Positions 7,598-20,545 of a stretch of DNA of 64,000 nucleotides are shown here, piece after piece; positions within the stretch are counted from its first letter, which is position 1, and each line of letters begins with the position of its first letter. The position numbers were made by a program, and so were the translations under genes. This stretch comes from Comamonadaceae bacterium. GTDB lineage: Bacteria; Pseudomonadota; Gammaproteobacteria; Burkholderiales; Burkholderiaceae_C. The stretch lies in the NCBI GenBank assembly GCA_027488985.1, contig JAIYAR010000005.1, positions 186,001 through 250,000 on the forward strand. Reading direction: 5' to 3'. The notes under the pieces are model-generated. The model ran no database searches. It saw only the letters and a program-made list of their open reading frames with translations, and was not told the DNA's origin.

Positions 7598-9586
7598 ATG
7601 ACCGGTTTAGAAATCACCCTGCTTTACCTGCTCGCCGCGGTGTCGGGAGTGGTGATCTGCCGTACGCTGAAACTCCCCCCCATGCTGGGGTATCTTGCCG
7701 TCGGCGTGGTGATAGGCCCCAACGCGCTTGCGCTGTCACAAAACTCCGAGGCCGTGCGCCATTTGGGGGAATTCGGCGTCGTTTTTCTGATGTTTGTCAT
7801 CGGGCTCGAGTTCAACCTGCCGCGACTGCGGGCCATGCGCCAACACGTTTTCGGCTTGGGACTTTTGCAGGTGGCGCTGACCATGCTCCTGGCCACCGGC
7901 CTCATGCTCGGTTTGTCTCTATGGTTGTCCAGTGCATGGCACCTTGGATGGCAAGCCGCGCTGGCGCTTTCCAGTGCGTTGGCCATGAGCAGCACAGCGA
8001 TTGTGGTCAAGCTGATGGTCGAGCGCTTGGAGATGGAGTCTGAGCACGGCAAGCGCGTCATGGGCGTTTTGCTGTTCCAGGATCTGGCCGTGGTGCCATT
8101 GTTGGTGCTGATTCCAGCGCTGAGCGCCTCAGGGGAGCAACTGGTAGAAGCACTCGCGCTGGCTGCATTGAAAGCAACCGTGTTGGTAACGGTGCTTCTG
8201 GTCGGTGGACAACATGTGATGCGTCGATGGCTCACCGTCGTCGTACGACGCAAGAGTGAAGAGCTCTTTGTGCTTAATCTATTGTTGATCACACTAGGAT
8301 TGGCGTGGCTGACTGAGCTTGCCGGTCTCAGCTTGGCTTTGGGCGCCTTTATTGCCGGCATGCTGATTTCCGAAACGGAATACAAGCATCAGGTGGAGAC
8401 AGATATCCGTCCCTTCCATGATGTGCTGTTAGGGCTTTTCTTTATCAGTATCGGCATGTTGCTGGATTGGCGGCTGGTTCTGGAGCGCTGGCCCCTGGTG
8501 CTGGTGCTTCTGGTGCTGCCCACGCTTTTCAAGGCAGCTCTGGTGGCGCTCATCGCCCGGGGCTTGGGCGCTACGGCGGGTGTTTCTTTGCGTACCGGCC
8601 TGTATTTGGCGCAGGCCGGCGAGTTTGGCTTTGTTTTGCTGACATTGGCCCAGAAGAACGCCTTGGTTCCGCCCGAGTTGTTGAACCCGATCCTGGCCGG
8701 CATGGTGCTGTCGATGTTGGCGACTCCCTTCATCATCATGAACGCCAACCGGATTGTCATGAAGCTTGTCAGCAGCGAATGGCTCCAGCAATCCCTGCAG
8801 ATGACGTCCATTGCCCGCAAATCCATCAATGCCAACCAACACGTCATCATTTGCGGCTACGGGCGCTGCGGCCAGAACCTTGCGCGCATGTTGGAGGGGG
8901 AAGGCATCCCTTACATGGCACTGGATTTGGATCCGGACCGGGTTCGGCAAGCTGCAGCTGCGGGGGATTCTGTAGTGTTCGGCGACGCAGCTCGCCTGCA
9001 AGCCTTGATGGCTGCAGGCTTGGCTCGCGCTAGCGCCGTCGTTATCACCTATCTGGATACCCAAGGGGCGCTCAAAGTACTGGCCAACACTCGTTCGCAT
9101 GCGCCACAGGTTCCGGTAATCGTCCGGACCCAGGACGACCAGAATTTGGAAAAGCTGCAAGAAGCCGGGGCAACCGAGGTAGTTCCGGAAGCGATTGAAG
9201 GCTCCCTCATGCTCGCCAGCCACGCCCTTGCATTGGTGGGTGTACCGATGCGGCGGGTGATTCGTATCGTGCAGGAGCAGCGGGATGCCCGCTACAACCT
9301 CCTGCGTGGGTTTTTTCACGGTGCAGATGACAATTCGGTAGACGAGTTGCAGAACGAACGCTTGGCCACTGTGAGCCTGCCCGTCGGAGCCAAGTCTGCG
9401 GGAAAGTCCGTCCTAGGGCTGGGGCTGGAAGGCTTGGGAGTGCGGCTGGTCAGCTTGCGCCGCGTCGATGGCAAGCCGGTTGTGATTGATAGCGCGCTAC
9501 AGCTCATGGCCGGAGACACACTCGTGCTCAGCGGCAAGGCCATGGAGTTAGCGGCTGCAGAACAAAAACTGCTGCGGGGAATTTAA
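7598..9586 (+). CDS. Kef-type monovalent cation:proton antiporter (CPA2) with RCK domains
   Basis: A 662-residue CPA2 antiporter. About 12 transmembrane segments occupy residues 5-380 (including LGEFGVVFLMFVIGLEFN and FISIGMLLDW, both family signatures). A TrkA-N/RCK domain follows (about 405-520) with the nucleotide-binding turn IICGYGRCGQNLA, then a TrkA-C-like domain at the C-terminus (about 580-660). It probably exports K+ (or Na+) in exchange for protons, gated by a ligand bound to the RCK domain. No KefF/KefG-type ancillary gene is adjacent. ATG 7598 is preceded by no strong Shine-Dalgarno. Confidence 0.9.
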   Translation: MTGLEITLLYLLAAVSGVVICRTLKLPPMLGYLAVGVVIGPNALALSQNSEAVRHLGEFGVVFLMFVIGLEFNLPRLRAMRQHVFGLGLLQVALTMLLATGLMLGLSLWLSSAWHLGWQAALALSSALAMSSTAIVVKLMVERLEMESEHGKRVMGVLLFQDLAVVPLLVLIPALSASGEQLVEALALAALKATVLVTVLLVGGQHVMRRWLTVVVRRKSEELFVLNLLLITLGLAWLTELAGLSLALGAFIAGMLISETEYKHQVETDIRPFHDVLLGLFFISIGMLLDWRLVLERWPLVLVLLVLPTLFKAALVALIARGLGATAGVSLRTGLYLAQAGEFGFVLLTLAQKNALVPPELLNPILAGMVLSMLATPFIIMNANRIVMKLVSSEWLQQSLQMTSIARKSINANQHVIICGYGRCGQNLARMLEGEGIPYMALDLDPDRVRQAAAAGDSVVFGDAARLQALMAAGLARASAVVITYLDTQGALKVLANTRSHAPQVPVIVRTQDDQNLEKLQEAGATEVVPEAIEGSLMLASHALALVGVPMRRVIRIVQEQRDARYNLLRGFFHGADDNSVDELQNERLATVSLPVGAKSAGKSVLGLGLEGLGVRLVSLRRVDGKPVVIDSALQLMAGDTLVLSGKAMELAAAEQKLLRGI

Positions 9587-9649
9587 CCTTTGCTACGCTT
9601 GGGAGCACAATAGCGCGGCGCCGCCTCGGCACGTTTTCTTTGAATCTCT

Positions 9650-10204
9650 ATGCAACACCTCAGCATCAACCAGTATCTCCGCGACCACATCCGTACCGTT
9701 CCAGATTGGCCTACGCCGGGTGTTCAGTTCCGGGACATTACGCCCCTTTTGCAGGACGCCAAAGTGTTCAGGGTACTGATCGATGCGTTCGTGCACCGCT
9801 ACATGGACCCTGCCATGCGTCCTGATGTAGTCGCAGGTTTGGACGCGCGGGGCTTCATTCTGGGTGCGGTGGTGGCCTACGAGCTGAACATCGGCTTTGT
9901 ACCCATCCGGAAAAAAGGAAAACTTCCGTTTACGACGGTAGAGGAAACTTACGAACTCGAGTACGGAAGTGCCACCGTGGAGCTTCACACGGATGCCGTC
10001 AAGGAGGGTGACCGGGTGTTGCTGATTGATGACCTCATCGCCACCGGCGGCACCATGATGGCGGGGAAAAAACTGCTGGAGCGCCTGGGTGCCCATGTGA
10101 TGGAGGGCGCGGCTATTGTTGACCTTCCCGAACTGGGTGGCTCAGACAAACTGCGCGAAGGTGGTTTGCCCTTGTTTACTCTCGTGGATTTCGCAGGGCA
10201 CTGA
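9650..10204 (+). CDS. apt: Adenine phosphoribosyltransferase
   Basis: A 184-residue purine-salvage enzyme that makes AMP from adenine and PRPP. Family marks are [17 protein letters not shown] near the N-terminus, LDARGFILG, and the PRPP-binding motif [14 protein letters not shown] (about residues 123-136). The length is usual. It follows the antiporter by 63 bp on the same strand; no functional link is evident. Confidence 0.94.
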   Translation: MQHLSINQYLRDHIRTVPDWPTPGVQFRDITPLLQDAKVFRVLIDAFVHRYMDPAMRPDVVAGLDARGFILGAVVAYELNIGFVPIRKKGKLPFTTVEETYELEYGSATVELHTDAVKEGDRVLLIDDLIATGGTMMAGKKLLERLGAHVMEGAAIVDLPELGGSDKLREGGLPLFTLVDFAGH

Positions 10205-10226
10205 AACGCGCTGCGGGCAGCACTGT

Positions 10227-10907
10227 CTAGTTCAACTCGCCATACTGGGTGCCGCTCAGGGGCGACTGACGATCATCCACTTCGGTATCCGCAAAATTGA
10301 TCGGTTGCGGATTTCGTCGTGAAGACTTCATGATTTCGCCGGGTGCAGACAACTTGGGAGGCGTCGGGACAGAAGCCAGCGCCTGCTTGAATGCGGCGAC
10401 TTCCGAAGGTTGAAGAGGTTCAAAGTGTCGAGGCGTCGGGAGGGTACGGACATGGTCCTCCTGCGTGTGGGACAGGCTGGCACTCACATGTTCATTCACC
10501 CGCCAATAAACAGCCGTGACCAACAGGTCATGGCGGGTTTTGGCAATTTTGGAAATCTTAGATTCAATGCCAGCGAGGCGCGTCGGATCACTGACGTTAC
10601 GCGCAGCCATATCCATCATGATCAGGTACTGTCGCCCCCGTGAGTCTAGCGAGAGGACTTTGAACTTGTAGCTGCTGGAGAGCATGCCGGCACCCGTCAT
10701 GGATTCGCGGACTACTGCATAGAGCAGTTCTCGGCGTTCCAGCCGTTCGCTCCTCCGGGCCGAATTCAACCCCGAGACACCACTTGTCGACTTTCCTGAA
10801 GCATGGCGGCCTGAAGAGTTGCCGCCCTCCACCGAACCCAGACCGGAGTGGCGTGCACCGGGATTGCGTGTTGCGTTCGTACGAATAAACCAGCTGAATA
10901 GTGACAT
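10227..10907 (-). CDS. Conserved hypothetical protein of unknown function
   Basis: A 226-residue soluble protein, not recognised. It starts at ATG 10907 (MSLFSWFIRTNATRNPG); a longer in-frame version overlaps the mnmE end and is not favoured. The N-terminal 50 residues are Ser/Gly-rich and probably disordered; a central part (SERLERRELLYAVVRESMTGAG to MDMAARNVSDPTRLAGIESKI) looks folded, and the C-terminus is Pro-rich. It lies 40 bp downstream of mnmE on the same strand and may be its last co-transcribed gene. No catalytic motif was seen. Confidence 0.7.
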   Translation of the reverse strand: MSLFSWFIRTNATRNPGARHSGLGSVEGGNSSGRHASGKSTSGVSGLNSARRSERLERRELLYAVVRESMTGAGMLSSSYKFKVLSLDSRGRQYLIMMDMAARNVSDPTRLAGIESKISKIAKTRHDLLVTAVYWRVNEHVSASLSHTQEDHVRTLPTPRHFEPLQPSEVAAFKQALASVPTPPKLSAPGEIMKSSRRNPQPINFADTEVDDRQSPLSGTQYGELN

Positions 10908-10947
10908 AGGTGAGTGACTCCTCTGCGACGCCAGAGTGTAGTGCAGG

Positions 10948-12357
10948 CTATTTGCCGATACAGAATTTTGAAAAGATGACACCCAACAAGTCATCCGACC
11001 CGAATTCACCCGTAATGGAGTTCAGGGCGTTCTGACCCAGGCGGAGTTCTTCCGCCAACAAGTCCAGCGCTGCGCTACCGGATGCCAACAAGTCAGATGC
11101 CATCTCTAAATGCTGGCCCACAAGGTGAAGCGCCTGCACATGGCGTTGGCGGGCCATGAAGGCGCCACTTTGCGCTGGCTGCCACCCTGCGGCTGCGAGC
11201 AAACTTTGTCGCAGGGCATCAAGACCCACACCAGTCTTGGCCGACAGAACGATTCCCTCCAGACCGGATACCGGGGTCGCTGCGTCAGACTTGTTCCAGA
11301 CATGGATTACCGGTATGGATGCAGGCAGCTTTCCGGCGATAGCGCCGGCTATATCTGCGTCGGCAGCTATGTAATCCATAGCAGAACTACGCGTCAGATC
11401 GTGCAAGAACAAAACGGCATCTGCGGTTTCGATGGCCTGCCATGCGCGCTCGATACCGATTTTCTCCACAGCGTCGTCACTGGCACGCAAGCCTGCCGTA
11501 TCGATGATGTGAAGAGGCACGCCTTCGATCTGAATGGTCTCCTGCACCTTGTCACGGGTAGTGCCCGCAATGGGGGTCACGATGGCCAACTCAGCGCCGG
11601 CCAAGGCATTCAAGAGGGAAGACTTGCCCGCGTTCGGCTGCCCGGCAATGACCACCTTCAGACCTTCACGCAGCAAAGCACCTTGGGTGGCCTTGGCCAA
11701 TACTTGCCGAAGTGACTGCTGCAAGCGTTGCAACTGCCCCACCGCATCGGCCCTCTGCAAGAAGTCAATTTCCTCTTCGGGGAAATCCAGGGTCGCCTCC
11801 ACCAGCATGCGCAAATGAATCAGCGCATCCCTCAAGGTTCCGATTTCCCTGGAAAAGGCTCCGGACAAAGACTGGCTGGCACTGCGTGCCGCCGCTTCGG
11901 TGCTGGCGTCGATCAAGTCGGCGATGGCTTCTGCCTGCGCCAGATCGAGCTTGTTATTCAAGAAGGCACGCTGGGTGAACTCGCCCGCTTCGGCGATTCG
12001 CAAACCCGGCAACAGGACGGACGAGTCGCCTTCGGCCTGCACAGTGTTTGCCAATGCGACACAACGTGCCACCAAAAGTTGCAACACCACGGGACCACCG
12101 TGAGCCTGCAGTTCCAGCACGTCCTCCCCAGTGAACGAATGGGGCCCCGGAAAAAACAAGGCCAGCCCATGGTCAATGGGCTGGCCTTCATCGTCAGGGA
12201 AAGAGATGTATGTCGCCTCACGTGGCCGCAAGGCTTTGCCCAGTAGCGCTTGGGCAAAAGCCCCGAGGTTTTTGCCACTCAGTCTCACGATGCCGACAGC
12301 GCCGCGGCCGGAAGCCGTAGCGATGGCGGCAATGGGATCCGAGTGACGTGACAGCAC
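10948..12357 (-). CDS. mnmE: tRNA uridine-5-carboxymethylaminomethyl modification GTPase MnmE
   Basis: A 469-residue GTPase that works with MnmG to modify the wobble uridine of several tRNAs. The N-terminal folate-binding domain begins [22 protein letters not shown]; the G domain has G1 [10 protein letters not shown]3 DTAG and G4 NKSD; and the protein ends in the invariant CIGK. GTG 12357 is chosen because the N-terminal alignment starts right after it; an upstream start would reach into the yidC end. It is the last core gene of rpmH-rnpA-yidD-yidC-mnmE. Confidence 0.95.
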   Translation of the reverse strand: MLSRHSDPIAAIATASGRGAVGIVRLSGKNLGAFAQALLGKALRPREATYISFPDDEGQPIDHGLALFFPGPHSFTGEDVLELQAHGGPVVLQLLVARCVALANTVQAEGDSSVLLPGLRIAEAGEFTQRAFLNNKLDLAQAEAIADLIDASTEAAARSASQSLSGAFSREIGTLRDALIHLRMLVEATLDFPEEEIDFLQRADAVGQLQRLQQSLRQVLAKATQGALLREGLKVVIAGQPNAGKSSLLNALAGAELAIVTPIAGTTRDKVQETIQIEGVPLHIIDTAGLRASDDAVEKIGIERAWQAIETADAVLFLHDLTRSSAMDYIAADADIAGAIAGKLPASIPVIHVWNKSDAATPVSGLEGIVLSAKTGVGLDALRQSLLAAAGWQPAQSGAFMARQRHVQALHLVGQHLEMASDLLASGSAALDLLAEELRLGQNALNSITGEFGSDDLLGVIFSKFCIGK

Positions 12358-12373
12358 GCTGCGACCGGCCCTT

Positions 12374-14071
12374 TTACTTAAACTTGGGCATGTTGAACTG
12401 GGGTGGCACACCCATACGGGTATTGATGATCCACTGCTGCGCGATTGACAGGATGTTGTTGGTTATCCAGTACAGCACCAAGCCGGAGGGGAAGAAGAAG
12501 AACATCACGCTGAAGGCCAGCGGCATGATCCACATCATCTTGGCTTGCAGGGGGTCCGGCGGCGCAGGGTTAAGCGCAGTCTGCAGCAAGGTCGTCAAGG
12601 TCATGACAACAGGCAGGATGAAGTAGGGATCTGGTGAAGACAAGTCTTGAATCCACAACACCCAAGGCGCGTTGCGCATTTCCACGCTGGACAGGAGCAC
12701 CCAATACAAGGCGATGAAAACCGGAATCTGAACCATGATGGGGAAGCAACCGCCCATAGGGTTGACCTTCTCCTCTCGGTAGATTTTCATCATTTCCTGC
12801 TGCATTTGCTGCGGATTGTCTTTCAGGCGCTCGCGCATTTCCATGATGCGCGGGTTCACCGCTTTCATCTTGGCCATGCTCGCGTAAGCCTTGGCGTTGA
12901 GCCAGTAGAACGCGATTTTCAGCAGCAGCACCAGGGCTACGATGGACCATCCCCAGTTCTGAATAAAGCCATGTAGTTTGTCCAGCAACCAGTACAAGGG
13001 CTTGGCCAGAATGGTCAGCCAACCATAGTCTTTCACCAGCTCCATGCCGGGAGCCAAAGCTTCGAGCTTTTTCTCCTCTTGGGGGCCAACAAACAATTTG
13101 GCTTCCACCGCCTTGGTTTGGCCGGGGGCCACGGTTTCCAGCGGCGTGATCATGGTGGCGCGGTAGCAGCAATCCGCAACCGTAGCACCCACATCTCGCG
13201 CATCCAGAGAGAACGTGCGTTTCACATCCGGAGGCAAAATCCAGGCGCTGGCGAAGTAATGCTGCACCATGGCGATGTAACCATTCGTGCTTTCTTTCTC
13301 AAAATCGGCCTTGCCTTTTTTGATGTCACTGAACTCTACCTTCTGGTACTTCTTCAGCTCGGTGTAAACCGCGGGCCCTGTGAACGTGGAATAGAAAGAA
13401 GACTCGCCGACGGGTTTGTTGCCGTCACGTACCAACTGCAAATACAACTGGGGGTTCAGAGCGGTTGCGCCAGTGTTGATCACCTCATGCTTAACGGCGA
13501 TATCGTATGCGGCACGACGCAATGTGTAGGTCTTTACGAGCTTGATACCGCCGGTGTCTTGCGAGGTGAAGATAATTTTGAGCTCGTCTTGCCCGTCTTT
13601 GAGCGACTTGTCTCCACTCACGGCCATGACCGACTTGTGGGTCGGAAAGCTGTCAGGCGCTGCGCCTCCGATCAAACCGGTCTGCGCTTGGTAATAGCGA
13701 TCCTTGGTGTCATCCAACAATACGAAGTTGCGGGTCTTGTCGTTGGAGTCAAGGTATTGCAAAAACTCGGTACGCACCAAGGCACCGCCTTGGGTGTCAA
13801 AGGTCAGTTTGAGCACATCCGTGTTGACCTCAAAGCGCTCAGACGCCACGGCTGCTGCTGGCGAAGGCACGGGGGCTTGGCCTGGAGTTACGGCCGCCAC
13901 GGGCACTTCTGCTGACGCGCTAACTGCTGTCGCCGGTGCCACCGCTGCTTTGCTCGCGGGGTTAGGGAAGAAAGTGGCTTGCTTTCCATTGTGGATCTGC
14001 CACTGGTCCCACAACAGAACCATGGAGAACCCAAAGATCACCCACAAAATGGTGCGGCGAATATCGTTCAT
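12374..14071 (-). CDS. yidC: Membrane protein insertase YidC
   Basis: A 565-residue Oxa1/Alb3/YidC insertase for inner-membrane proteins, acting alone or with SecYEG. An N-terminal transmembrane anchor (residues 5-22, [18 protein letters not shown]) is followed by a linker rich in Ala and Pro and a large periplasmic domain (about 75-340). The conserved five-helix core begins near 355, including [23 protein letters not shown] 14071 overlaps the yidD stop in ATGA, so the two are coupled. Confidence 0.96.
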   Translation of the reverse strand: MNDIRRTILWVIFGFSMVLLWDQWQIHNGKQATFFPNPASKAAVAPATAVSASAEVPVAAVTPGQAPVPSPAAAVASERFEVNTDVLKLTFDTQGGALVRTEFLQYLDSNDKTRNFVLLDDTKDRYYQAQTGLIGGAAPDSFPTHKSVMAVSGDKSLKDGQDELKIIFTSQDTGGIKLVKTYTLRRAAYDIAVKHEVINTGATALNPQLYLQLVRDGNKPVGESSFYSTFTGPAVYTELKKYQKVEFSDIKKGKADFEKESTNGYIAMVQHYFASAWILPPDVKRTFSLDARDVGATVADCCYRATMITPLETVAPGQTKAVEAKLFVGPQEEKKLEALAPGMELVKDYGWLTILAKPLYWLLDKLHGFIQNWGWSIVALVLLLKIAFYWLNAKAYASMAKMKAVNPRIMEMRERLKDNPQQMQQEMMKIYREEKVNPMGGCFPIMVQIPVFIALYWVLLSSVEMRNAPWVLWIQDLSSPDPYFILPVVMTLTTLLQTALNPAPPDPLQAKMMWIMPLAFSVMFFFFPSGLVLYWITNNILSIAQQWIINTRMGVPPQFNMPKFK

Positions 14072-14340
14072 GAAGACTTCTTCTCAGAGGGGGATTGAAT
14101 CAAGCGACTGAAAAGTCGCGGCGCATTCTCAGGCACGGGATCGTGCCCACCCGCGCACCACGGGTGACAGCGCGCTAAACGCGCAACCGTCAAATAGCTG
14201 CCTATTGTCGCACCGTGCCGCTCAAGAGCTTGCAAGGCGTACACAGAACATGTGGGGTTAAAACGGCATGCAGAGCCCAGCCAAGGGCTCAGCAACAAAC
14301 GGTAGCCCTTGACTACGCCGATCAGCAGGCCCTGGATCAT
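14068..14340 (-). CDS. yidD: Membrane protein insertion efficiency factor YidD
   Basis: A 90-residue YidD protein with the family pattern GYRLLLSPWLGSACRFNPTC and, further on, the Cys-containing ARCHPWCAGGHDPVP. It is membrane-associated and helps YidC-dependent insertion. It overlaps rnpA upstream and yidC downstream by 4 bp each. Confidence 0.93.
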   Translation of the reverse strand: MIQGLLIGVVKGYRLLLSPWLGSACRFNPTCSVYALQALERHGATIGSYLTVARLARCHPWCAGGHDPVPENAPRLFSRLIQSPSEKKSS

Positions 14341-14804
14341 GCCTTGGACTCCGAAACAGGAACTGTTGCGTGGAGGGGTGAGGCGCCAACAATTTGACCG
14401 AACAGATCCAGCAACTCCTGCCGTACCGCAGCCTTGAGTGCATCAGAGGTGGCGCTCACGAATTGCTTGCGGTCGAAGTCCCGGCGCAAGCGGATAAGGT
14501 GCGCTTTTTCCTTGAGCACCGGAGCGAACTCGATGCCCAAGTGGTACACCTGCCGCTTGATGGTGTTACGGGTCACAGCCCGTTTAGCCCAGCGCTTGGG
14601 CACCATGGCACCCAGCCAGATGCCGCTTGCCGGAAAAACTGGCGTTACTTCTTCGGTGGCAGAAACACCAACAGCGCAACAATGCAAAGCAAAGTGCGCT
14701 GTTTTTGAAACCGTAGTGCCACCCAGAGCCGCTTGGAACTGGGCGCGCGTTTGAAGGCGCTTGACGGCAGGCGGCCTGCTGGAATGCGGTTCCGCGTTCA
14801 CCAA
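14337..14804 (-). CDS. rnpA: Ribonuclease P protein component
   Basis: A 155-residue RnpA, the protein subunit that helps the RNase P RNA cut tRNA 5' leaders. The family RNA-binding motif appears as KRWAKRAVTRNTIKRQVYHL in the middle. It is longer than many homologues because of a C-terminal Ala/Val-rich tail. The start is uncertain: the first in-frame codon is TTG 14804, immediately followed by GTG 14801, and neither has a good Shine-Dalgarno. It lies 30 bp after rpmH, as in nearly all bacteria. Confidence 0.92.
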   Translation of the reverse strand: MVNAEPHSSRPPAVKRLQTRAQFQAALGGTTVSKTAHFALHCCAVGVSATEEVTPVFPASGIWLGAMVPKRWAKRAVTRNTIKRQVYHLGIEFAPVLKEKAHLIRLRRDFDRKQFVSATSDALKAAVRQELLDLFGQIVGASPLHATVPVSESKA

Positions 14805-14834
14805 AAGCCGGAAGCTTTGGTTTGCGAAGCCGTC

Positions 14835-14969
14835 TTAGACAGCCAGACGCTTGCGGCCCTTGGCGCGGCGTGCGTTGATCACAGCGCGGCCGCCGCGTGT
14901 CTTCATGCGGACCAGGAAGCCGTGAGTACGTGCGCGACGGATTTTGGAAGGTTGGTATGTGCGTTTCAT
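14835..14969 (-). CDS. rpmH: 50S ribosomal protein L34
   Basis: A 44-residue protein, [20 protein letters not shown] at its start and [11 protein letters not shown] at its end, unmistakably bL34. It is highly basic and binds 23S rRNA. The ATG is at 14969 with the Shine-Dalgarno AGGAAA on its 5' side. It heads the minus-strand operon rpmH-rnpA-yidD-yidC-mnmE, which diverges from dnaA across 275 bp. Confidence 0.97.
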   Translation of the reverse strand: MKRTYQPSKIRRARTHGFLVRMKTRGGRAVINARRAKGRKRLAV

Positions 14970-15244
14970 GAAATTTTCCTAACAGGCTCTGTGGGTACCT
15001 GCGCGACCCATCGATGCATTCCACCAACGGCCTAACAGCGCAGATTTCGGTCTTATCGCCCCGAACACAATCAGGGGAACCGCGGATTATCGCAAACTTT
15101 ATCAATCAGGGCAACACCTTAGGGACGAATCAGCTTCTTTTGCACGAACTGTGCAACGCAGCCGTCAGAATGTGGATAAAGTATTGATAAATTAGAATCC
15201 GCTTCGCAGCAAACAACAACTATCCACAGAAGCTGACCCGCACA
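14970..15244. promoter_or_regulatory. rpmH-dnaA intergenic region with DnaA boxes
   Basis: This 275-bp region separates rpmH (minus) from dnaA (plus), the classical oriC position in many bacteria. A perfect DnaA box is present on the minus strand as TGTGGATAA (15171-15179), and a one-mismatch box, CTATCCACA, at 15220-15228, 17 bp before dnaA. I see only these two, with just a short AT-rich stretch between them (15179-15196). That fits DnaA autoregulation of dnaA better than a full origin; the stronger origin candidate is at 60.9-61.25 kb. Confidence 0.7.
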
Positions 15245-16657
15245 ATGACCCAGGGCTCCCATCCCAACTCCCACGACGGCTCCAATTTTGAACTCGGGCA
15301 AAGCCTTTGGCAAAGCTGCGTAGACCAGCTCGCACAAGAACTTCCCGAGCAGCAATTCAACACCTGGATTAAGCCGCTAACAGCCCTCGTCCACGAGGAC
15401 ATGTCCAAAATCACCGTGTTTGTCGCCAACCGCTTCAAACTTGATTGGGTCCGCGCCCAATACAGTCAACGCATCGCCGGAATGCTGGAAAAGCTTTACG
15501 GACAAGCAGTTTCCGTGGAGTTAGTGATCACTCCGCGGGAGGCGCCTGTGCGTCCGGCCATGGCACCCCGTGCTGCAGAAGTGCCCGCCGCCATCGAAGA
15601 AGTGGAAGTCGGCGAAGACCGCGTGGCTGGCGGCCCCAAGAGCCGGCTCAACAGCATGTTGACTTTTGAGAGTCTGGTCGAAGGAACCGCGAACCGTATG
15701 GCGCGCGCCGCCGCCATGCACGTGGCCACCATGCCCGGCCACCTGTACAACCCTTTGTTTATCTACGGCGGCGTGGGCTTGGGCAAGACCCACTTGATGC
15801 ATGCAGTAGGCAACAGGCTGCTTGTGGATAAGCCTGGATCCAAGGTGCTTTACATTCATGCCGAACAATTTGTGTCGGACGTGGTGAAGGCCTACCAACG
15901 CAAAACTTTTGACGAATTCAAGGAGCGCTACCACTCCCTGGACCTACTGTTGATTGACGATGTGCAGTTCTTTGCCAACAAAGACCGCACCCAGGAAGAG
16001 TTCTTCAATGCTTTCGAGGCCTTGCTGGCCAAGAAGTCCCACATCGTGATGACCAGTGACACCTACCCCAAGGGCCTGGCCGACATCCACGAGCGCTTGG
16101 TCTCCCGTTTCGACTCCGGCCTGACGGTGGCCATCGAGCCGCCGGAGTTGGAAATGCGGGTGGCGATTCTGATCAACAAGGCGCATGCCGAGGGCTCTGA
16201 AATGCCCGAAGAAGTGGCCTTTTTCGTGGCCAAGAACGTACGCTCCAACGTCCGCGAGTTGGAAGGCGCTCTGCGGAAAATCCTGGCGTATTCGCGCTTC
16301 AACCAGAAGGAAATCTCCATCCAGCTGGCCCGGGAAGCCCTGCGCGACCTGCTGTCCATCCAGAACCGGCAGATTTCGGTGGAAAACATCCAAAAAACGG
16401 TGGCCGATTACTACAAGATCAAGGTCGCGGATATGTATTCCAAAAAGCGGCCCGCCAGCATTGCCCGGCCGCGACAGATCGCCATGTATCTGGCGAAGGA
16501 GCTGACCCAGAAGAGCCTGCCCGAAATCGGGGAGTTGTTCGGGGGGCGCGACCACACCACGGTGCTGCATGCCGTGCGCAAAATCGGCGGCGAACGCCAG
16601 CAGCTCACTGAACTGAACCAACAGTTACACGTTCTGGAGCAAACCCTGAAGGGTTAA
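15245..16657 (+). CDS. dnaA: Chromosomal replication initiator DnaA
   Basis: A 470-residue DnaA, the AAA+ protein that opens the origin and loads DnaB. Domain I (about residues 18-85, [21 protein letters not shown]) leads to a variable linker, then the AAA+ domain with Walker [11 protein letters not shown] (about 176-185) and Walker [11 protein letters not shown], and the C-terminal DNA-binding domain with the signature [15 protein letters not shown]. It starts the plus-strand series dnaA-dnaN-gyrB and is preceded by DnaA boxes that allow autoregulation. Confidence 0.97.
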   Translation: MTQGSHPNSHDGSNFELGQSLWQSCVDQLAQELPEQQFNTWIKPLTALVHEDMSKITVFVANRFKLDWVRAQYSQRIAGMLEKLYGQAVSVELVITPREAPVRPAMAPRAAEVPAAIEEVEVGEDRVAGGPKSRLNSMLTFESLVEGTANRMARAAAMHVATMPGHLYNPLFIYGGVGLGKTHLMHAVGNRLLVDKPGSKVLYIHAEQFVSDVVKAYQRKTFDEFKERYHSLDLLLIDDVQFFANKDRTQEEFFNAFEALLAKKSHIVMTSDTYPKGLADIHERLVSRFDSGLTVAIEPPELEMRVAILINKAHAEGSEMPEEVAFFVAKNVRSNVRELEGALRKILAYSRFNQKEISIQLAREALRDLLSIQNRQISVENIQKTVADYYKIKVADMYSKKRPASIARPRQIAMYLAKELTQKSLPEIGELFGGRDHTTVLHAVRKIGGERQQLTELNQQLHVLEQTLKG

Positions 16658-16750
16658 CAGCAAAAACAAGCGCCTACCCCCGTAACTCACTGAAAAAACA
16701 GGGAAAATGGCAGGATTGAATGTTTGGCAGAGTTTCACAAAGAGGTTGAC

Positions 16751-17857
16751 ATGATCGTATTGAAGGCAACGCAAGACAAGGTCTTATCGGTTCTGCAATC
16801 GGTGGCCGGTATTGTCGAACGCCGCCACACCTTGCCCATTCTTGCCAATGTGCTCTTGCGCAAGACCGGAACCTCCCTTCAACTCACCACCAGCGACCTC
16901 GAAATCCAAATCCGCACCACTGCAGAACTGGGCGGCGACACCGGCAACTTCACCACTACCATTGGTGCGCGCAAGCTGATCGACATCCTGCGCACCATGC
17001 CCGGTGACCAGACCGTGTCTCTAGAATCCAGCCAAAGCAAAATCATCCTCAAAGGCGGCAAGAGCAAGTTCACGCTGCAGACCATGCAGGCAGAGGACTT
17101 CCCCTTGGTGCAGGAAAGCGCCAGCTTCGGTCCTGTGTTCAGCGTGCCGCAAAAAACCCTGAAGGACCTGCTCAGCCAAGTGTCTTTCGCCATGGCGGTG
17201 CACGACATCCGCTACTACCTCAATGGCATTTTGTTTGTGGCCGAAGGCAAGCAGCTCAGCCTGGTCGCCACCGACGGTCACCGCTTGGCATTCGCCTCCG
17301 CCACGCTTGATGTTGAAGTGCCCAAGCAGGAAGTCATTCTGCCGCGCAAGACAGTGATCGAGTTGCAGCGCTTGCTATCTGACGCCGAAGGCGCCATCGA
17401 GATGCAATTCGCGAACAACCAGGCCAAATTCACATTTGATGGCATGGAGTTCGTGACCAAGTTGGTGGAAGGCAAATTCCCCGACTACAACCGCGTCATC
17501 CCCAAGAACCACAAGAACAGCATTACCCTGGGTCGCGAAGCGCTGCTCAAGACGCTGCAACGCACCGCCATCCTGACCAGCGACAAGTTCAAGGGCGTTC
17601 GCCTGAACATCGATCCGGGCAGCCTGCGCGTAGCGTCCAACAACGCAGAGCAGGAAGAAGCGGTGGACGAGTTGGATATTGACTACGGCGGCGACAGCAT
17701 TGAGATCGGCTTCAACGTCACCTACCTGATCGACGCCTTGAGCAATATGAGCCAGGACATGGTGAAAGTGGAGCTGTCCGACGGCAACAGTTCTGCCCTG
17801 ATTACCATCCCCGATAACACAACCTTCAAGTACGTCGTGATGCCCATGAGAATCTAA
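16751..17857 (+). CDS. dnaN: DNA polymerase III beta sliding clamp
   Basis: A 368-residue sliding clamp that tethers DNA polymerase III to DNA as a dimeric ring. It begins MIVLKATQDKVLSVLQSVAG at ATG 16751 with AGAGG at 16741-16745; the longer frame from 16724 lacks clamp similarity. Three clamp domains of about 120 residues can be followed (ERRHTLPILANVLLR in the first, LNGILFVAEGKQLSLVATDG in the second), and the family C-terminus VVMPMRI is present. It follows dnaA by 93 bp. Confidence 0.96.
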   Translation: MIVLKATQDKVLSVLQSVAGIVERRHTLPILANVLLRKTGTSLQLTTSDLEIQIRTTAELGGDTGNFTTTIGARKLIDILRTMPGDQTVSLESSQSKIILKGGKSKFTLQTMQAEDFPLVQESASFGPVFSVPQKTLKDLLSQVSFAMAVHDIRYYLNGILFVAEGKQLSLVATDGHRLAFASATLDVEVPKQEVILPRKTVIELQRLLSDAEGAIEMQFANNQAKFTFDGMEFVTKLVEGKFPDYNRVIPKNHKNSITLGREALLKTLQRTAILTSDKFKGVRLNIDPGSLRVASNNAEQEEAVDELDIDYGGDSIEIGFNVTYLIDALSNMSQDMVKVELSDGNSSALITIPDNTTFKYVVMPMRI

Positions 17858-17858
17858 C

Positions 17859-17888
17859 GCTACAAAAATAGTAGCTGCCCGCGCAATC
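17859..17888 (-). repeat. Dispersed repeat copy G (partial) after dnaN
   Basis: On the minus strand it reads GATTGCGCGGGCAGCTACTA then TTTTTGTAGCG, the right two-thirds of the repeat found at six other places. It begins 2 bp after the dnaN stop and abuts the hairpin at 17889-17911. Confidence 0.6.
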
Positions 17889-17911
17889 AAACCCCCGCTC
17901 ACCGGGGGTTT
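17889..17911 (+). terminator. Terminator-like hairpin between dnaN and gyrB
   Basis: A perfect 9-bp inverted repeat, AAACCCCCG (17889-17897) and CGGGGGTTT (17903-17911), with the loop CTCAC. The T-run after it is short (the arm itself ends in TTT), so termination may be partial. It lies 31 bp upstream of gyrB. Confidence 0.6.
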
Positions 17912-17920
17912 GGTCATTAA

Positions 17921-20544
<2,624 letters not shown>

Positions 20545-20545
<1 letters not shown>

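Noticed and set aside
14970..15170. Full oriC in the rpmH-dnaA gap
   Set aside because: Only two DnaA boxes, both at the dnaA side, and no extended AT-rich opening element or triplet repeats; kept as a dnaA regulatory region.
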